DNA of 64,000 nucleotides from Conchocele bisecta (GCA_029237695.1 JAQRGA010000034.1:1-64000); one strand, 5' to 3'. Positions 10,926-20,604 are shown, counted from the stretch's first letter. Notes: generated by a model not told the origin, from the letters alone. A program made the numbers and translations.

Positions 10926-11189
10926 ACAAAATGCAGCGTTCACGCGGAATTCAAATAAAATAAAAAATAATAATTTAATAAATAGACGCCGATGGCTGCT
11001 GTGTTTGCGGCCAGTGAATTCTGGTCGTGGTAGCCACAGGCGCAGTTCGAACAGTGTTGTGAGCAGATGGAGGACAATAAATATTTCAAATTCATAAAAA
11101 AATATTTGCTGTCCGAAAATTAATTAATTGTGACAGCCAAAAAAATAGATTTTGGGACAGTAAAACATTATATGGTATTGACAGTACCT

Positions 11190-11290
11190 CAAACTTAAAA
11201 AAACAGTAACAAACTGTCTGTGTATATATTACTTAAACTTAAAAAAACAGTAACAAACTGTCCGTGTATATATTACTTAAAGACAGACAC
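11190..11290. repeat. two-copy 44 bp tandem duplication
   Basis: AAACTTAAAAAAACAGTAAC starts at about 11191 and 11235. Both copies run through ACAAACTGTCYGTGTATATA. Near identity points to a recent event. Confidence 0.85.
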
Positions 11291-11397
11291 TTTCATTGTT
11301 GGTAAGTTTCTATCAATTTATAGGTATTTTTATTAAAATCATAAAATTGTGAAAATATTAAAATCACAAAAATAATATATATGGATAAAAAAAAAAA

Positions 11398-11497
11398 ATA
11401 CCACGTCGAGGTTTGAACCCCCGACCCTTTCGGGAATCGGTAATTAAATCATTGAAGTCAGCGACCTTAACCTCACGACTATTGCGCCATTTACGAC
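11398..11497 (-). mobile_element. tRNA-like sequence, probably a SINE head or tRNA relic
   Basis: On the minus strand the sequence has an A-box-like ATGGCGCAATAGTCG start and a B-box-like GGGTTCAAACC about 70 bp later, with an extra-arm-like segment between. The acceptor and T stems do not pair well. I read it as a tRNA-derived relic, not a working tRNA gene. Confidence 0.45.
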
Positions 11498-11849
11498 AAT
11501 CACAGTTATACAGAAGTGCTATCAGTATTACGCAACCATTTGAACGTAATAATTATTAAATTATTTGCAACTCCATCTACAACGATACCGTTACAGAGAT
11601 ACGCTATTGAAACAACATGTATTAGTACCCATAACATAACAAAGTAATGTATCATTATATATCATAGGAGATAGCTTAAAACTATATATACTAATCATAA
11701 ACAACAATCCGCTTGGCTCGTATGAAAATAGTTCGCGTGATATTGATTATCTCCCTTGCCGAAAGTAGTTCAGTGATTTATTAATTCCAAATAAGACGTG
11801 TTTGCGTAATGATACTGGACTAAGTCCGGAAGGCCTCGTCCAGTATTCC

Positions 11850-11912
11850 CGCGACTTTTCCAAGTTTATATCCCCGATAAATTCAACAAAAAGGCCATTC
11901 ATTCCTTATAAT
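11850..11912 (-). repeat. right arm of the long-range inverted repeat
   Basis: The complement of this block matches 5453-5513, including TTCCCGCGACTTTTCCAAGT and GGCCATTCATTCC. A weaker echo (GGGATATAAATTTTGG) lies near 12028. Confidence 0.75.
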
Positions 11913-13477
11913 TCCAGCATTTGAAATAAATTCATCAAGAAAATGTGTTTATTTTCCGTTTTCTTAAGAATTATTTTAACTGCGCCTCACGGTTACGGAA
12001 AGTAGTTTGGCGTGGGGGTTTACTGGGATATAAATTTTGGACAGAGACTTGCTACGGACAATCAAATGTTAGGGAATTGTGTAAATATTTTTGTGCTGGA
12101 ATTATATGACAATGAAACCCATAAACTTAAAGATACATTGTCTAGACTGTCTTCGTGTCAGGTTTAGCGAGGTTTTACTGTATATTCCAGCTATCGATAC
12201 CAATTGCAGACATATCATTATTGGAATAAGTTAATGACAAATGTGGCATATCAAGCGTTTGTAAGTCCTACTATTAATTCCAATATGAGAGGAGTTTACA
12301 AGAAATTGATAAATAGACTAAAAACTTCGGAATTTTCAATATAAATATATAATGCAAATTGTGGGGACAAATAAATTGCTTTATCGTTGTAATTTCGTAA
12401 TTAGCAGCCTGTGCGATTTTTGTTCCAACAATTTAATTTTATCATTATACATGTATTGGCAAATATGAACATCGTGACATAGAATTTGAACAATTTTTAA
12501 ACTATTTGAAGTACAGAATAGCCTTAGAAGAAGAAATAGCCATTAACAAAGATAAAATAGAACAACATAATATTAAGTGGGGTAGGTTTGACAATTAATA
12601 TGTGTATAGCCCCATACAACAATCAAGTACATTGTTTTACACACTCGTGTAATATAGTAATCATGCCCAGTGTATCTGAATTGTGTACCAGGTATCAACA
12701 TAGGGGAGGGATATACATGTATTTATTTCCTTTCATTCTACTATATTTTTCTGACTATTTCTCTCTAAAAAAACACTCAAAAATACACTATGTACTTCAT
12801 GTAATATCAAATGTTTTGTGTTATGTATGCATGTGAAAAGATATGATTGTACATGTTGTATTTAAACGTGAATAAACAATTTAATGAAAACAAAAATAAA
12901 CAAATTTTCACCAAAAAAATCGGCGGAAATTCCGTCCCGAGTATAAGAAAATTGCTTTCCGAGTTCACATCCACAATGCTTAATGTGTGCTGTTAGGCTC
13001 TCTTGATGCTGCTAATCGGTGACAAAAAGATCGCCAAAGGTCAGCTTTACTAATCGAGGCATAAATTAGACTTTCTATGGTCTAAATTTATGTTGTATTT
13101 ATTGGTATTTACTGATTAATATGCTTTATATTAAAAATTCACGATGCATGTAATAAATTTATGGAACCTACTTACGAAGAAATTTGTTGTAGGTATATAT
13201 AATTCCACTATATTGACCATTCGCGTATAACATATTACCCGTAATCGCCAGCCAACACACAGCAGCCATGTGTTAACTGCTTCCCCAAGGCGATATACAA
13301 ATAACACTACTAGTGACCTGCACATGAGAAACGGGCCATAAACAATTCCGCCCAGCCAAATATTGACACTGAACACGTAGGTACAGATAGTGTGTGTTCA
13401 CTGTTTATTGATTAGGTTGAAAAATAGACATAGCGGTCGCTGATATAATACGGTACTACTACTACCTAAATACACGA
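11913..13477. other. intron 2, nothing recognised
   Basis: AT-rich sequence. Open frames are short and show no codon bias like that of the exons. Confidence 0.4.
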
Positions 13478-13540
13478 CAGTCCAGCATAGCCCCATATCA
13501 GTGTATGCGCAGGCGAATCAGGGGCTATGCTGGTCGCACA
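13478..13540. repeat. imperfect palindrome related to 49923-49994
   Basis: CCAGCATAGCCCCATATCAG is followed by GGGGCTATGCTGGTCGCA, around a GCGCAGGCG centre. The same sequence forms a near-perfect palindrome at 49923-49994. Confidence 0.65.
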
Positions 13541-14529
13541 TGTCATAAGGTCTTGATGCGTGAATACTTGTCAATACTTTCCAAAAATAGTAACACAGTC
13601 AGTCGGCAACCTAGCAACGACAACGACCATTACCGAATGTTACCGAGTGCGATCTGAATGTGCGCGACACTTGATTTAGCATCTAAAATCTTATATCAAG
13701 CGCTTATGGGATTGAGATAATCGGTCCTCATTAATTATTCACAGAATGGCAGACGTGTGACGTCACTTCGAAAACCAAACCAAACGCCCAATGTGGAGAA
13801 ATGTGGCTTCAAGGATGGAGAAATGGGGCTTATGACATTTGCGGCTTGTGTGTATATATATCCAGATCATCTTGCTTATTATTCGGCACATTTGATGCGT
13901 ATTTTTACTACGCTTAGTGTATCCTACTACTGTAGTGTATTTCAACGTTATAGCGGACACCTGTCAAAAATAGATATTTCCGTTTCCGGGCTTGTTTTGT
14001 TTGATAAAAAATGTGTAAAACTGGCAGAAATCAGTTGGAAATTTTTTTGAAATGATCTACCTACCTATAACGCGCAGGGTGACTTCTGGATTAAAAATGC
14101 GGGTGAAAAAGTGCGCGCAATACACGGCGAAATACTTAACGGCACTCGTGAAATATGGACATTTCACACCACTCGATGAACATATATGTCATATTCGTTG
14201 CAAAAATATGAATATTCTATTTATTATATACCGCTCCATGGAAATTAGCAGTTTTTAAGACTGTATACGGTAATGAAAGTGTATTTGCAGCCTATTTGCG
14301 CTGTTTTCCCGAACATAGATTTTATGAATATAGATAGCGGAAGTAGTCGTATTTTCACCGGAAGTTGTTTATTTCATCGATGAGAACATATGACTTATTT
14401 ACATCGTATAACTATGTATTTCATGTGTAGGTATATAATATAATTCCGCATTTACTATGATAATTTTGTCAACTTTCGATGTCATTTACGTCGGTCTGGT
14501 CAAATTTGTCGTCTTGGTAACTCAAGTTC
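13541..14529. other. intron 2, nothing recognised
   Basis: No repeat family or exon was recognised. Frames present lack splice-site context. Confidence 0.4.
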
Positions 14530-15212
14530 TACTTGTGGTTGCTTGGGAGCATGTGATGGGTAATTTAACAATCGGGATTCTTTCTTTCCACAATCCCAGC
14601 TGGAGACCAGTAGCCGATTTCATCAAAATTGCAAAGTATATACTTATCTAGAAAAGTTTACTTTGAGAGAGTAATCATTTATTTTTCCCGAAATGCATTA
14701 TTTCATACAGAACTAACGACTGCGTATATGTGATGATTAAAAGTATGCATAATTATTATACTGAATTTATTACATTATCACAGCCAAAATGGCTGTGATA
14801 ATGTAATAAATTCAGTATAATAAAAATTAATAAATTTATCCTAAAATTGAAAATTTCTCCCTCAAAGTATACTTTGCTAGATAAGTATGCTTTGCAATGT
14901 TGATGAAATAGGCTACTGGTTTGGCCCTCTGTTATGTCTTTGAAATTCTTGTATGTGAGAGTTGAATCTGGTTATACCCCTTATAGGAGTAATACGATTA
15001 TTTCTAATCCTGTTACTTTTAGGGGAAGGGGCCAAGTGACTTTGGTGTGGTATGGACCTAGCACCAGGTCAGGTTATTCTAATTTCAGGGGTGAATATAT
15101 ATTTATTTTGATGTAAATATTCCGATCTGATTTTGATCGAACCTGTTGGCCCGGCATTAAATTACCTTAGCTGTTGATATGCTGTTAAGCACCAATCAAT
15201 CAATATGTCTAG
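14530..15212 (+). mobile_element. SINE-like family S copy split by MITE A
   Basis: The left part (GATGGGTAATTTAACAATCG, GGAGACC) and the right part (TGGTTTGGCCCTC, AGGGGCCAAGTGACTTTGG, CTTAGCTGTTGATATGC) match the order found uninterrupted at 55070-55435. The MITE at 14611-14915 separates them. The 3' block TTAGCTGTTGATAGGCCGTTAAAC is the family hallmark. Confidence 0.75.
14611..14915. mobile_element. MITE family A copy (CWG target)
   Basis: 305 bp bounded by TAGCCGATTTCATC and GATGAAATAGGCTA. The centre is a perfect hairpin (about 14759-14820) built on ATTACATTATCACAGCC. The flanks are CAG left and CTG right. The uninterrupted family S copy at 55120-55140 shows one CTG at this place (GGAGACCTGGTTTGG). 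No coding capacity. Confidence 0.9.
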
Positions 15213-15271
15213 TTACAGCCACGTGTGTCTTGTAAACTGATGTTATAATATGCTAACAAATTTTGTTTCAG

Positions 15272-15526
15272 GTTCTGGTGCGTGACCAGCGCTCCCTGCT
15301 GTACAAGGTGTATAACTGGTTTGGCTCGATGTGGAACCGGTTTGACCTGGCGATGTACCTGATATTCATCCTGTCTGTGCTTCTGCGCTACACGCTGGAG
15401 GGTGACAACTTTGTGTACGCCCGCATCGCGTACAGCGTCACCCTCTCCATGTACTACCTCCGCATCATGCAGACGTTCTTTGTCGAGAAAAACATCGGGC
15501 CCAAGGTCATCATGATACGCAACATG
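15272..15526 (+). CDS. TRPM: TRPM channel, exon 3 in window (S3, S4, S4-S5 linker)
   Basis: The acceptor is TTTTGTTTCAG and the donor GTAAGT at 15527. It has 85 whole codons, phase 0 at both ends (local residues 126-210). S3 begins at MWNRFDLAMYL, where N147 and D150 complete the intracellular Ca2+ site with E122 and Q125. S4 (about 175-196) contains MYYLRIMQTFFV. The exon ends NIGPKVIMIRNM, the GPK motif shared with TRPM2, TRPM4 and TRPM8 at the S4-S5 linker. S4 has few positive charges, as is usual for TRP channels. Intron 2 before it is 10 kb and repeat-filled; intron 3 after it is 704 bp. Confidence 0.95.
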
Positions 15527-15567
15527 GTAAGTTTATAGTGTAATTGATACACAACATGGTAAGTTTG
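15515..15567 (+). repeat. tandem duplication of the exon 3 donor
   Basis: ATACGCAACATGGTAAGTTT (15515-15534) spans the real exon end and donor. ATACACAACATGGTAAGTTT recurs at 15548-15567, so the copies are about 32 bp apart. The second GTAAGT (15559) is an intact consensus donor. Read-through to it meets TAG at 15536-15538. Confidence 0.9.
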
Positions 15568-15792
15568 CTGTCTTATAGTGTTGTTGAAACTGCAGATGAG
15601 GCATAAATTGAATCCGAATAAAACTACCGAATCTACAATTTCTCTGAAGATAATTGGATACAGCCGAACTTCTCTAAACTGGACACGGTGAAATGTTAGT
15701 TCTGCTTAATTTGGATCAGGTTCTGTGATGATAATAACTGTTCATGATCGCAAAGCACCCACGCGTGTCTTGAAGTAGTCATCTGTCGGTTT

Positions 15793-15838
15793 TACAGTGG
15801 AACATCTCTAAAACGGACACCCTGGAGATTCCACTGTA
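15793..15838. mobile_element. mariner-like MITE relic
   Basis: TACAGTGGAAC and its near complement ATTCCACTGTA bound 46 bp with TA ends. It is the same family as 5322-5380. A decayed relative (CTTCTCTAAACTGGACAC) is at about 15668. Confidence 0.7.
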
Positions 15839-15947
15839 GTACTGATTCTACACAGTTCCCCTGTTGTATTATGTCTTACTGTTTTGAAAATAAATTGTAA
15901 CCAAACATTTAGAATTATTACGGTCTCTTTAACAAAGGTTAAACAAA

Positions 15948-16188
15948 TATGTGGCTGTGACTGGAGAAATGGGGCTTATTGGTTTTGCACCCAGTATAGA
16001 TCCAAATCAGCCTGTGCATCCGCACAGTCTGATCAGGATCTGCACTGTTCGCCATATCATCAATGAAACAACATGCTCCTAACAAGCAATAAATATTGTT
16101 ATCAGGCTACGCAAGTGTGCTATTTGACCAGGAGCTACACTGGTGACAAATCCCATAAGCCCCATTTCAAGAGTCACAGCCACATATA
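15948..16188. mobile_element. MITE family C copy
   Basis: Terminal inverted repeats TATGTGGCTGTGACTGGAG and its complement bound 241 bp. GATCAGGATCTGCACTGTTC and ATTGTTATCAGGCTACG occur inside. Other copies are at 28951-29548, 33125-33355 and 55808-56403. It lies wholly in intron 3 and ends 42 bases before exon 4. Confidence 0.8.
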
Positions 16189-16230
16189 AATCACTCGATC
16201 AACATTCTACGAGTCTGTGCCATGTTCCAG

Positions 16231-16405
16231 TTGGTGGACCTGATGTTCTTCTTCCTCATCTTCCTCGTGTTCCTACTGAGTTTCGGCGTCGCGTACCATG
16301 CGAACCTATTCCCCAACTCCCCGCCCTCCTGGTACCTCCTCAAGAGTGTCCTCTACATCCCCTACTGGCAGATGTACGGCGAACTCTTCCTCGAAAACAT
16401 GGAAG
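16231..16405 (+). CDS. TRPM: TRPM channel, exon 4 in window (S5 and pore helix/filter)
   Basis: The acceptor is CATGTTCCAG before 16231 and the donor GTACGA at 16406. 58 codons plus one base of a split Gly (local residues 211-268). S5 is LVDLMFFFLIFLVFLLSFGV (211-230), ending in the TRPM-typical SFGVA. Next come an extracellular PNSPPSW turret and the pore helix YIPYWQMYGELF, with the filter YGE at 259-261. Vertebrate TRPM2 and TRPM8 have FGQ here. A glutamate is typical of TRPM1/3/6/7, so the pore looks more divalent-permeable than the rest of the sequence would suggest. An open frame also runs upstream of the chosen start, but the acceptor and phase fix the start at 16231. Confidence 0.94.
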
Positions 16406-16505
16406 GTACGATACGCAGTTTTATCACATGATAGTACCAACTCGAAATGTGTACAAAAATCTGAGCATTTTAATTGGCCTTCAGATGTTCTGATGTGTAT
16501 CATAT

Positions 16506-16690
16506 TGTTTTGTTATCCCCTCGCTGATAGGAAAGAGGGGATATAGCGTTAGTCCATGTAAGTATGTGCGTACATACGTGCGTAAGTACGTGTATACGTT
16601 AGTAACACCTTTCATTTTTAGCACGTCTTTCAAACAAAGGAATGCTTATGGCATACCAGAGGCTTCGTAGTCAGCGTCTGTCCATCCATC
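16506..16690. repeat. dispersed repeat with GTACGTACATACG low complexity
   Basis: AAGAGGGGATATAGCGTTAGT followed by a GTRYGTACGTAC-rich stretch recurs just after exon 8 at 24100-24160. It is probably the left end of another pearl-like element. Confidence 0.5.
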
Positions 16691-16699
16691 TACGATAAT

Positions 16700-16932
16700 C
16701 GTAATCCTATTTTAGGGGAAGGGACCAAGTGACTTGGTGTGGTATGGACCTGGCACCAGGTCAGGATATTCTAATTTCAGGGCTGAATATATTTGTTATG
16801 GATGTAAATATTCCGTTCTGATTTTGGGATTTTCCCGCCAATGCAGCAGGTTAAAATGGGATCGAACCTGTTTGCCCGGCCTTACATGACCTTAGCTGTT
16901 GATAGGCCGTTAAACACTAATAAACAAACAAA
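16700..16932 (+). mobile_element. SINE-like family S, 3' part
   Basis: Contains GGGAAGGGACCAAGTGACTT, CACCAGGTCAGG, GATGTAAATATTCCG and the 3' block CTTAGCTGTTGATAGGCC-GTTAAAC, followed by AATAAACAAACAAA. The (AAAC)n-like tail suggests retroposition. Confidence 0.75.
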
Positions 16933-17171
16933 AACTCCATCTGTGCGTCCGTCTTCAAAAGTTTTAAAACTTGTTCAATAACGCATGAAACGCTTCACCG
17001 ATTTTGATAATATTTACATACGACCCACGTCCGTTTACCCAAGGTCAAGGTCACTGAGGACTTGTGTTTACTTTGTATGGCAAATATGTTAATGTTTTTT
17101 TTGTTTTTATTTTATTATCAAGGCTGCCAGTAAGGAGATTAGCTTAGTGAAAACTAGGCCCTTATTCATGT

Positions 17172-17279
17172 TACAGTGGGGTCAGCGTGTGTAAATGCAC
17201 ACACGAACGAACACGACAGGTTGGTTATAACCTGTCATGTTCGTTCGTGTGTGCACTTACACATGCTGACCCCACTGTA
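17172..17279. mobile_element. palindromic Tc1/mariner-type MITE
   Basis: TA-flanked, with ends CAGTGGGGTCAGC and complement. The arms pair for about 50 bp around a short GGTTAT loop. TA target and CAGT start fit Tc1/mariner. Confidence 0.85.
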
Positions 17280-17397
17280 CATCACTTGATTTTGGTGTGA
17301 AACGCCATAAAAATGAGTATTTGTGTAGAGTTTGGTTGGAATCTGGAAACACTAGGAAATATAGGGTTTACACTGCATTAGAATTGGGTTGCACCTA

Positions 17398-17611
17398 TTA
17401 AACCTTCCTACGTTGTAGACGGAAATTGCTGTCTGCTGTTTTTCATTTTTGCTTTAATTCTTAACAAAAACCTGGTTTTGACAGCACATAAGAATCGTCT
17501 CCACTGGAGACGATTCTCATGTGCTGTCAAAACCAGGTTTTTGTCGAGAAATATTGAAAATAAAACATTTCCAGCAGACGACAACGTTTAATTCAGCGTA
17601 GTAAGGGTTAA
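17398..17611. mobile_element. MITE family B, copy 1
   Basis: Ends TTAAACCTTCCTACGTTG and its near complement CGTAGTAAGGGTTAA. The centre is a long palindrome, AACCTGGTTTTGACAGCAC...GTGCTGTCAAAACCAGG, around CTCCACTGGAG. CGTCTGCTG / CAGCAGACG sub-terminal repeats are diagnostic. Other copies: 17608-17800, 19680-19894, 23592-23808, 51940-52150, 55497-55715 and relics. Confidence 0.85.
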
Positions 17612-17800
17612 CCCTTAGAATGCGGGAAACATAAATTTCCGTCTGCTGTTGGTTTATATTTTGTTTTCTTTCTCAATAAAAACATGGTTTGACAGCACTT
17701 TAGAATCATTTCCATTGTTGTCAAAACATGTTTTTGATGAGCAAAACGGAAAGTATAAAGTAAACAGCAGACAACAAAATTTGTTATCATTTCTGTTTTC
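17608..17800. mobile_element. MITE family B, copy 2, abutting copy 1
   Basis: TTAACCCTTAGAATGCGGG start, CCGTCTGCTG, GACAGCACTTTAGAATCATT and ACAGCAGACAACAAAATTTG. It shares the terminal TTAA with copy 1, a head-to-tail pair. The right end is lost. Confidence 0.75.
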
Positions 17801-18120
17801 TTTCACCAAACCTTTTGATATTTCACACATGCCTTTCTCTAATGATTCTCTATCATGCTGTGACAAACCCACGATGCTCACACCCCTGCTAACCACAAGT
17901 TCAAGGTCACAGTGTTAGTGCATTCATAAACTTAATGTTGCGGCGGAGGGGGGGGGGGGGAATTTGTTCTAATTTCTGTTTCCTTTCACCAAACGATATT
18001 TGACATTTGCCTTTCTCTAATGATTCTCTATCATGCTGTGATTTCACATATGCCTTTCTCTAATGATTCTCTATCATGCTGTGACAAATCCATGATGCTC
18101 ATGATATTTGTTAAACTAAA
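17801..18120. repeat. diverged pearl-type core repeats
   Basis: CCTTTCTCTAATGATTCTCTATCATGCTGTGA recurs (near 17830, 18010, 18053), with a G-run at about 17948-17960 and CTAACCACAAGTTCAAGGTCA. It resembles the 3411-4145 core. Confidence 0.6.
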
Positions 18121-18328
18121 GCACCTTGTATACCAGCATATTCATGAATGGACATCTTACATATATACATGCTAAATATACACACAAGTAACCCTATATA
18201 ATGTGACCTTATTTCTGAAAGATCATTGACCCTAATCATATCCCCCGTGTGTTGACTCTCTGTACAGCATGACCTTCTGGTGATTGGTCATACAACCCAT
18301 TCCATCCCCCGTATGCTGCCTGTAGATA

Positions 18329-18528
18329 GGGATGGATTGTGACCTAGGGGTTAGAACACCTGACTTCCAATCCCGGAGGTTAAGGGTTCAAACCTCGCCT
18401 TAGGCATCAAAAATACTTTCATAGTATTTCCATCCCACTGGTCTGCCAGATGAGACTTTAAACTGTTGTCTTGTTTCTATATGACCCTAGCTGTTGGTGG
18501 GACGTTAAACCCATTCACTTTTCACTGC
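18329..18528 (+). mobile_element. tRNA-derived SINE immediately upstream of exon 5
   Basis: The head GGGATGGATTGTGACCTAGG contains a pol III A-box-like TGACCTAGGGG, and GGTTCAAACCTC is the B box. The body has CTTTCATAGTATTTCC, GGTCTGCCAGATGAGAC and the tail CCTAGCTGTTGGTGGGACG-TTAAACCC. Minus-strand copies are at 34659-34853 and 47782-47984; the latter has a 14 bp target duplication. The 3' tail (ATTCACTTTTCAC) ends a few bases before the exon 5 acceptor and forms part of its pyrimidine tract. Confidence 0.85.
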
Positions 18529-18534
18529 CCGTAG

Positions 18535-18697
18535 GTGAGCACCCCGTGGACGGGTGTGAGGCCAACGAGAGCGTGTGGCGGGCGGACGGCGGGGTGGGCC
18601 GCTGTCCCGAGAGTAACGCCCTTGTGCCACTGATGGCCGCCGTCTACCTGCTGCTAACCAACGTCCTACTGGTCAACCTGCTCATTGCCATGTTCAG
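18535..18697 (+). CDS. TRPM: TRPM channel, exon 5 in window (pore loop and S6)
   Basis: The acceptor is GCCCGTAG before 18535. The donor GTGAGT at 18698 is the first of 14 tandem donor copies. The exon completes Gly269 and encodes 270-322 plus two bases of the next codon. The outer pore loop carries two cysteines (276 and 292), matching the pore-loop disulphide of TRPM channels. S6 is PLMAAVYLLLTNVLLVNLLI followed by AMF. The LLVNLLIAMF ending is close to that of TRPM2/4/8. Retaining the intron adds one Arg and then TGA (18699-18701). Confidence 0.95.
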
Positions 18698-19142
18698 GTG
18701 AGTCACATAACTGGTCATTGTCATGTTGAGGTGAGTCATATAACTGGTCATTGCCATGTTCAGGTGAGTCATATTACTGACCATTGCCTTGTTCGGGTGT
18801 GTCATATAACTGGTCATTGTCATGTTGAGGTGATTCATATATCTGGTCATTGCCATGTTCAGGTGAGTCATATAACTGACAATTGCCATTTTCAGGTGTG
18901 TCATATATAAACTGGTCATTGCCATGTTCAGGTGTGTCATATAACTGGCCATTGCCATGTTCAGGTGTATCATATAACTGACCATTGTCATGTTCAGGTG
19001 TGTTATATAACTGGTCATTGTTATGTTCAGGTGTGTCATATATCTGACCATTGTCATGTTCAGGTGAGTCATATAAATGGTCATTGCCATGTTCAGGTGA
19101 GTCATATAACTGGCCATTGCCATGTTCAGGTGAGTCATATAA
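18698..19142 (+). repeat. 33 bp minisatellite made of the exon 5 donor
   Basis: Thirteen full units begin at 18698, 18731, 18764, 18797, 18830, 18863, 18896 (36 bp), 18932, 18965, 18998, 19031, 19064 and 19097, with a partial one at 19130. Each begins with the donor (GTGAGT in seven of 14 starts, GTGTGT in five, GTGATT and GTGTAT once each). Each full unit ends in ATTGCCATGTTCAG or a close variant, the final exon 5 bases. The array therefore repeats the exon end plus 5' splice site. The length, a multiple of three, explains the spurious long open frames on both strands. Confidence 0.95.
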
Positions 19143-19187
19143 CCTGTGGCATTAAGAGCTTGATAAACTAAACGGATGGAAAAACTT

Positions 19188-19425
19188 AGTCTGTATAGTG
19201 GTATTGGCAAACGGTGTAGATCCAGATGAGCTGGCTCGTAGCGAGCCATCTCGTCAGGATCTGCACTTTTTGCAAGTAATTTTCATATTTTTGAGAGCAA
19301 AAAACACACCCTTTTCATAAATGGACTAGTCTGAATATCATTTTGTGACGGTTGGATTGGTCGGAAAATGAACATATCAAAATCCATTCCAGTTACTTGG
19401 TGAATAGTGAATTTACTGGGTAGAA
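19188..19425 (+). mobile_element. MITE family D copy
   Basis: Starts GTCTGTATAGTGGTATTGG, then GATCCAGATGAGCYGGCTCG, then GGACTAGTCTGAA, and ends CCATTCCAGTTACTTGG. A complete copy with both ends is at 46089-46334. Confidence 0.7.
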
Positions 19426-19679
19426 GTAGTTTCCTGCCATTCCCCAGTCAAAGATGACCTTAATTATTGACAGGCCATACATACCATTAAATGCACTGTT
19501 GAGAATCTGATTGTTGAAATAACTGAACAATGAGATTGAACAGACGATGGCCGATATTTAGAGGTAAATATACTGAGTTTATCAGGATATCCAGATTAGG
19601 AAGGTTCCACTGTATGTTTACCTGTAATTGAGACCATGATCACTGTACACACATACAATATGTATACCAAGCAAGACCA
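19426..19679. other. intron 5, little recognised
   Basis: Only a relic AAGGTTCCACTGTA (mariner-like end) near 19600 stands out. Confidence 0.4.
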
Positions 19680-19894
19680 TTAACCCTTCCTACGCTGTTG
19701 ATGGAAATTGCCGTCTGCTGTTTTTCATTTTTGCTTTAATTCTTAACAAAAAAACTGGTTTTGACAGCACATGAGAATCGTCTCCAGTGGAGACGATTCT
19801 CATGTGCTGTCAAAACCAGGTTTTTGTCGAGAAATATTGAAAATAAAACATTTCCAGCAGATGACAACATTTAATTCAGCGTAGTAAGGGTTAA
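19680..19894. mobile_element. MITE family B, copy 3, next to exon 6
   Basis: Complete, with ends TTAACCCTTCCTACGCTG and CAGCGTAGTAAGGGTTAA and the palindromic centre of copy 1. Its last base is 21 bases before exon 6, so the MITE probably occupies the branch-point region of that intron. Confidence 0.88.
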
Positions 19895-19915
19895 CCCCCT
19901 CATCTACCGTTACAG

Positions 19916-20103
19916 TTACACATTTCAAATGGTGCAAGACAAGTCGGAGCAGGTGTGGCGTTTCTACCGCTACAGTCTTGTGTACGAGTTCTACGACCGA
20001 CCGATGTTCTGTCCTCCATTCAGCATCATTGGCCACGTCTACAGGTTTGGGCTGTGGGTGGCACGGAAGACATGTCGGCCACACAAATACCTCAACGAAT
20101 TCA
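19916..20103 (+). CDS. TRPM: TRPM channel, exon 6 in window (TRP helix)
   Basis: The acceptor is CTACCGTTACAG before 19916 and the donor GTGAGT at 20104. The exon completes Ser323 and encodes 324-385 plus one base. It opens YTFQMVQDKSEQVWRFYRYS, the TRP domain; the WRFYR core (337-341) matches the WKFQR box of TRPM channels and packs under the S4-S5 linker in known structures. YDRPMFCPPFSIIGH matches the conserved RP-PPF-SH stretch. A basic, cysteine-containing linker follows. The MFSYTF junction with exon 5 is closest to TRPM4 and TRPM2. Confidence 0.95.
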
Positions 20104-20604
20104 GTGAGTAATGCCAGCTTATGATGAGCAGTGTGTCGGGATTTTGGTTTTCAGATTGGCTTTTGAAATGGTGAAGAGCTTTTGTTATCTTTTGGACTGG
20201 GAAACAATTTTAATTGCTCAGTGCCTAATTTTGAGTATTACGTGTGATTAGTCTCTTGTGTTGAAGAACCAGCTTCATCGATGATAACAAGGAAGTCTAT
20301 CTGTTAATGCTGCATGAGTCACTTGCACATGAAATGGAAGTAAACTGCCTTTAATTACAAACAGCTGGACCTGGGCTTATCAAACTTCCTGAGCATTTTC
20401 TCCAAATTTGTACTTGAAATTGGGGAGTTTGATTGGTCGAGACTGAGTACAGCTGAGCCTGGATCAATCAAACTTCCTGATTTCAAGCATGATGAGAATA
20501 TAATGATCAGAAACTTTTATAAGAACTGACCCTGTTTTGCTGTTCAGAACGTTTTTATAAACACTGACCCTATCATGCTAACATCCACCTTTATTTGATT
20601 ACAG
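20104..20604. other. intron 6
   Basis: Holds one palindrome-like repeat (AATCAAACTTCCTGA with GGGGAGTTTGATTGGTCGAG near 20375-20480) that recurs at 22905-23100. No other feature. Confidence 0.55.

Noticed and set aside
16143..16230. Extending exon 4 upstream along the open frame
   Set aside because: That stretch is the end of MITE C plus intron. The CATGTTCCAG acceptor and phase 0 from exon 3 fix the start at 16231.
18644..19249. 201-codon minus-strand frame of 11-residue repeats (YMTHLNMAMTS type)
   Set aside because: It is the shadow of the 33 bp donor minisatellite, whose length is a multiple of three. It overlaps the S6 exon antisense.
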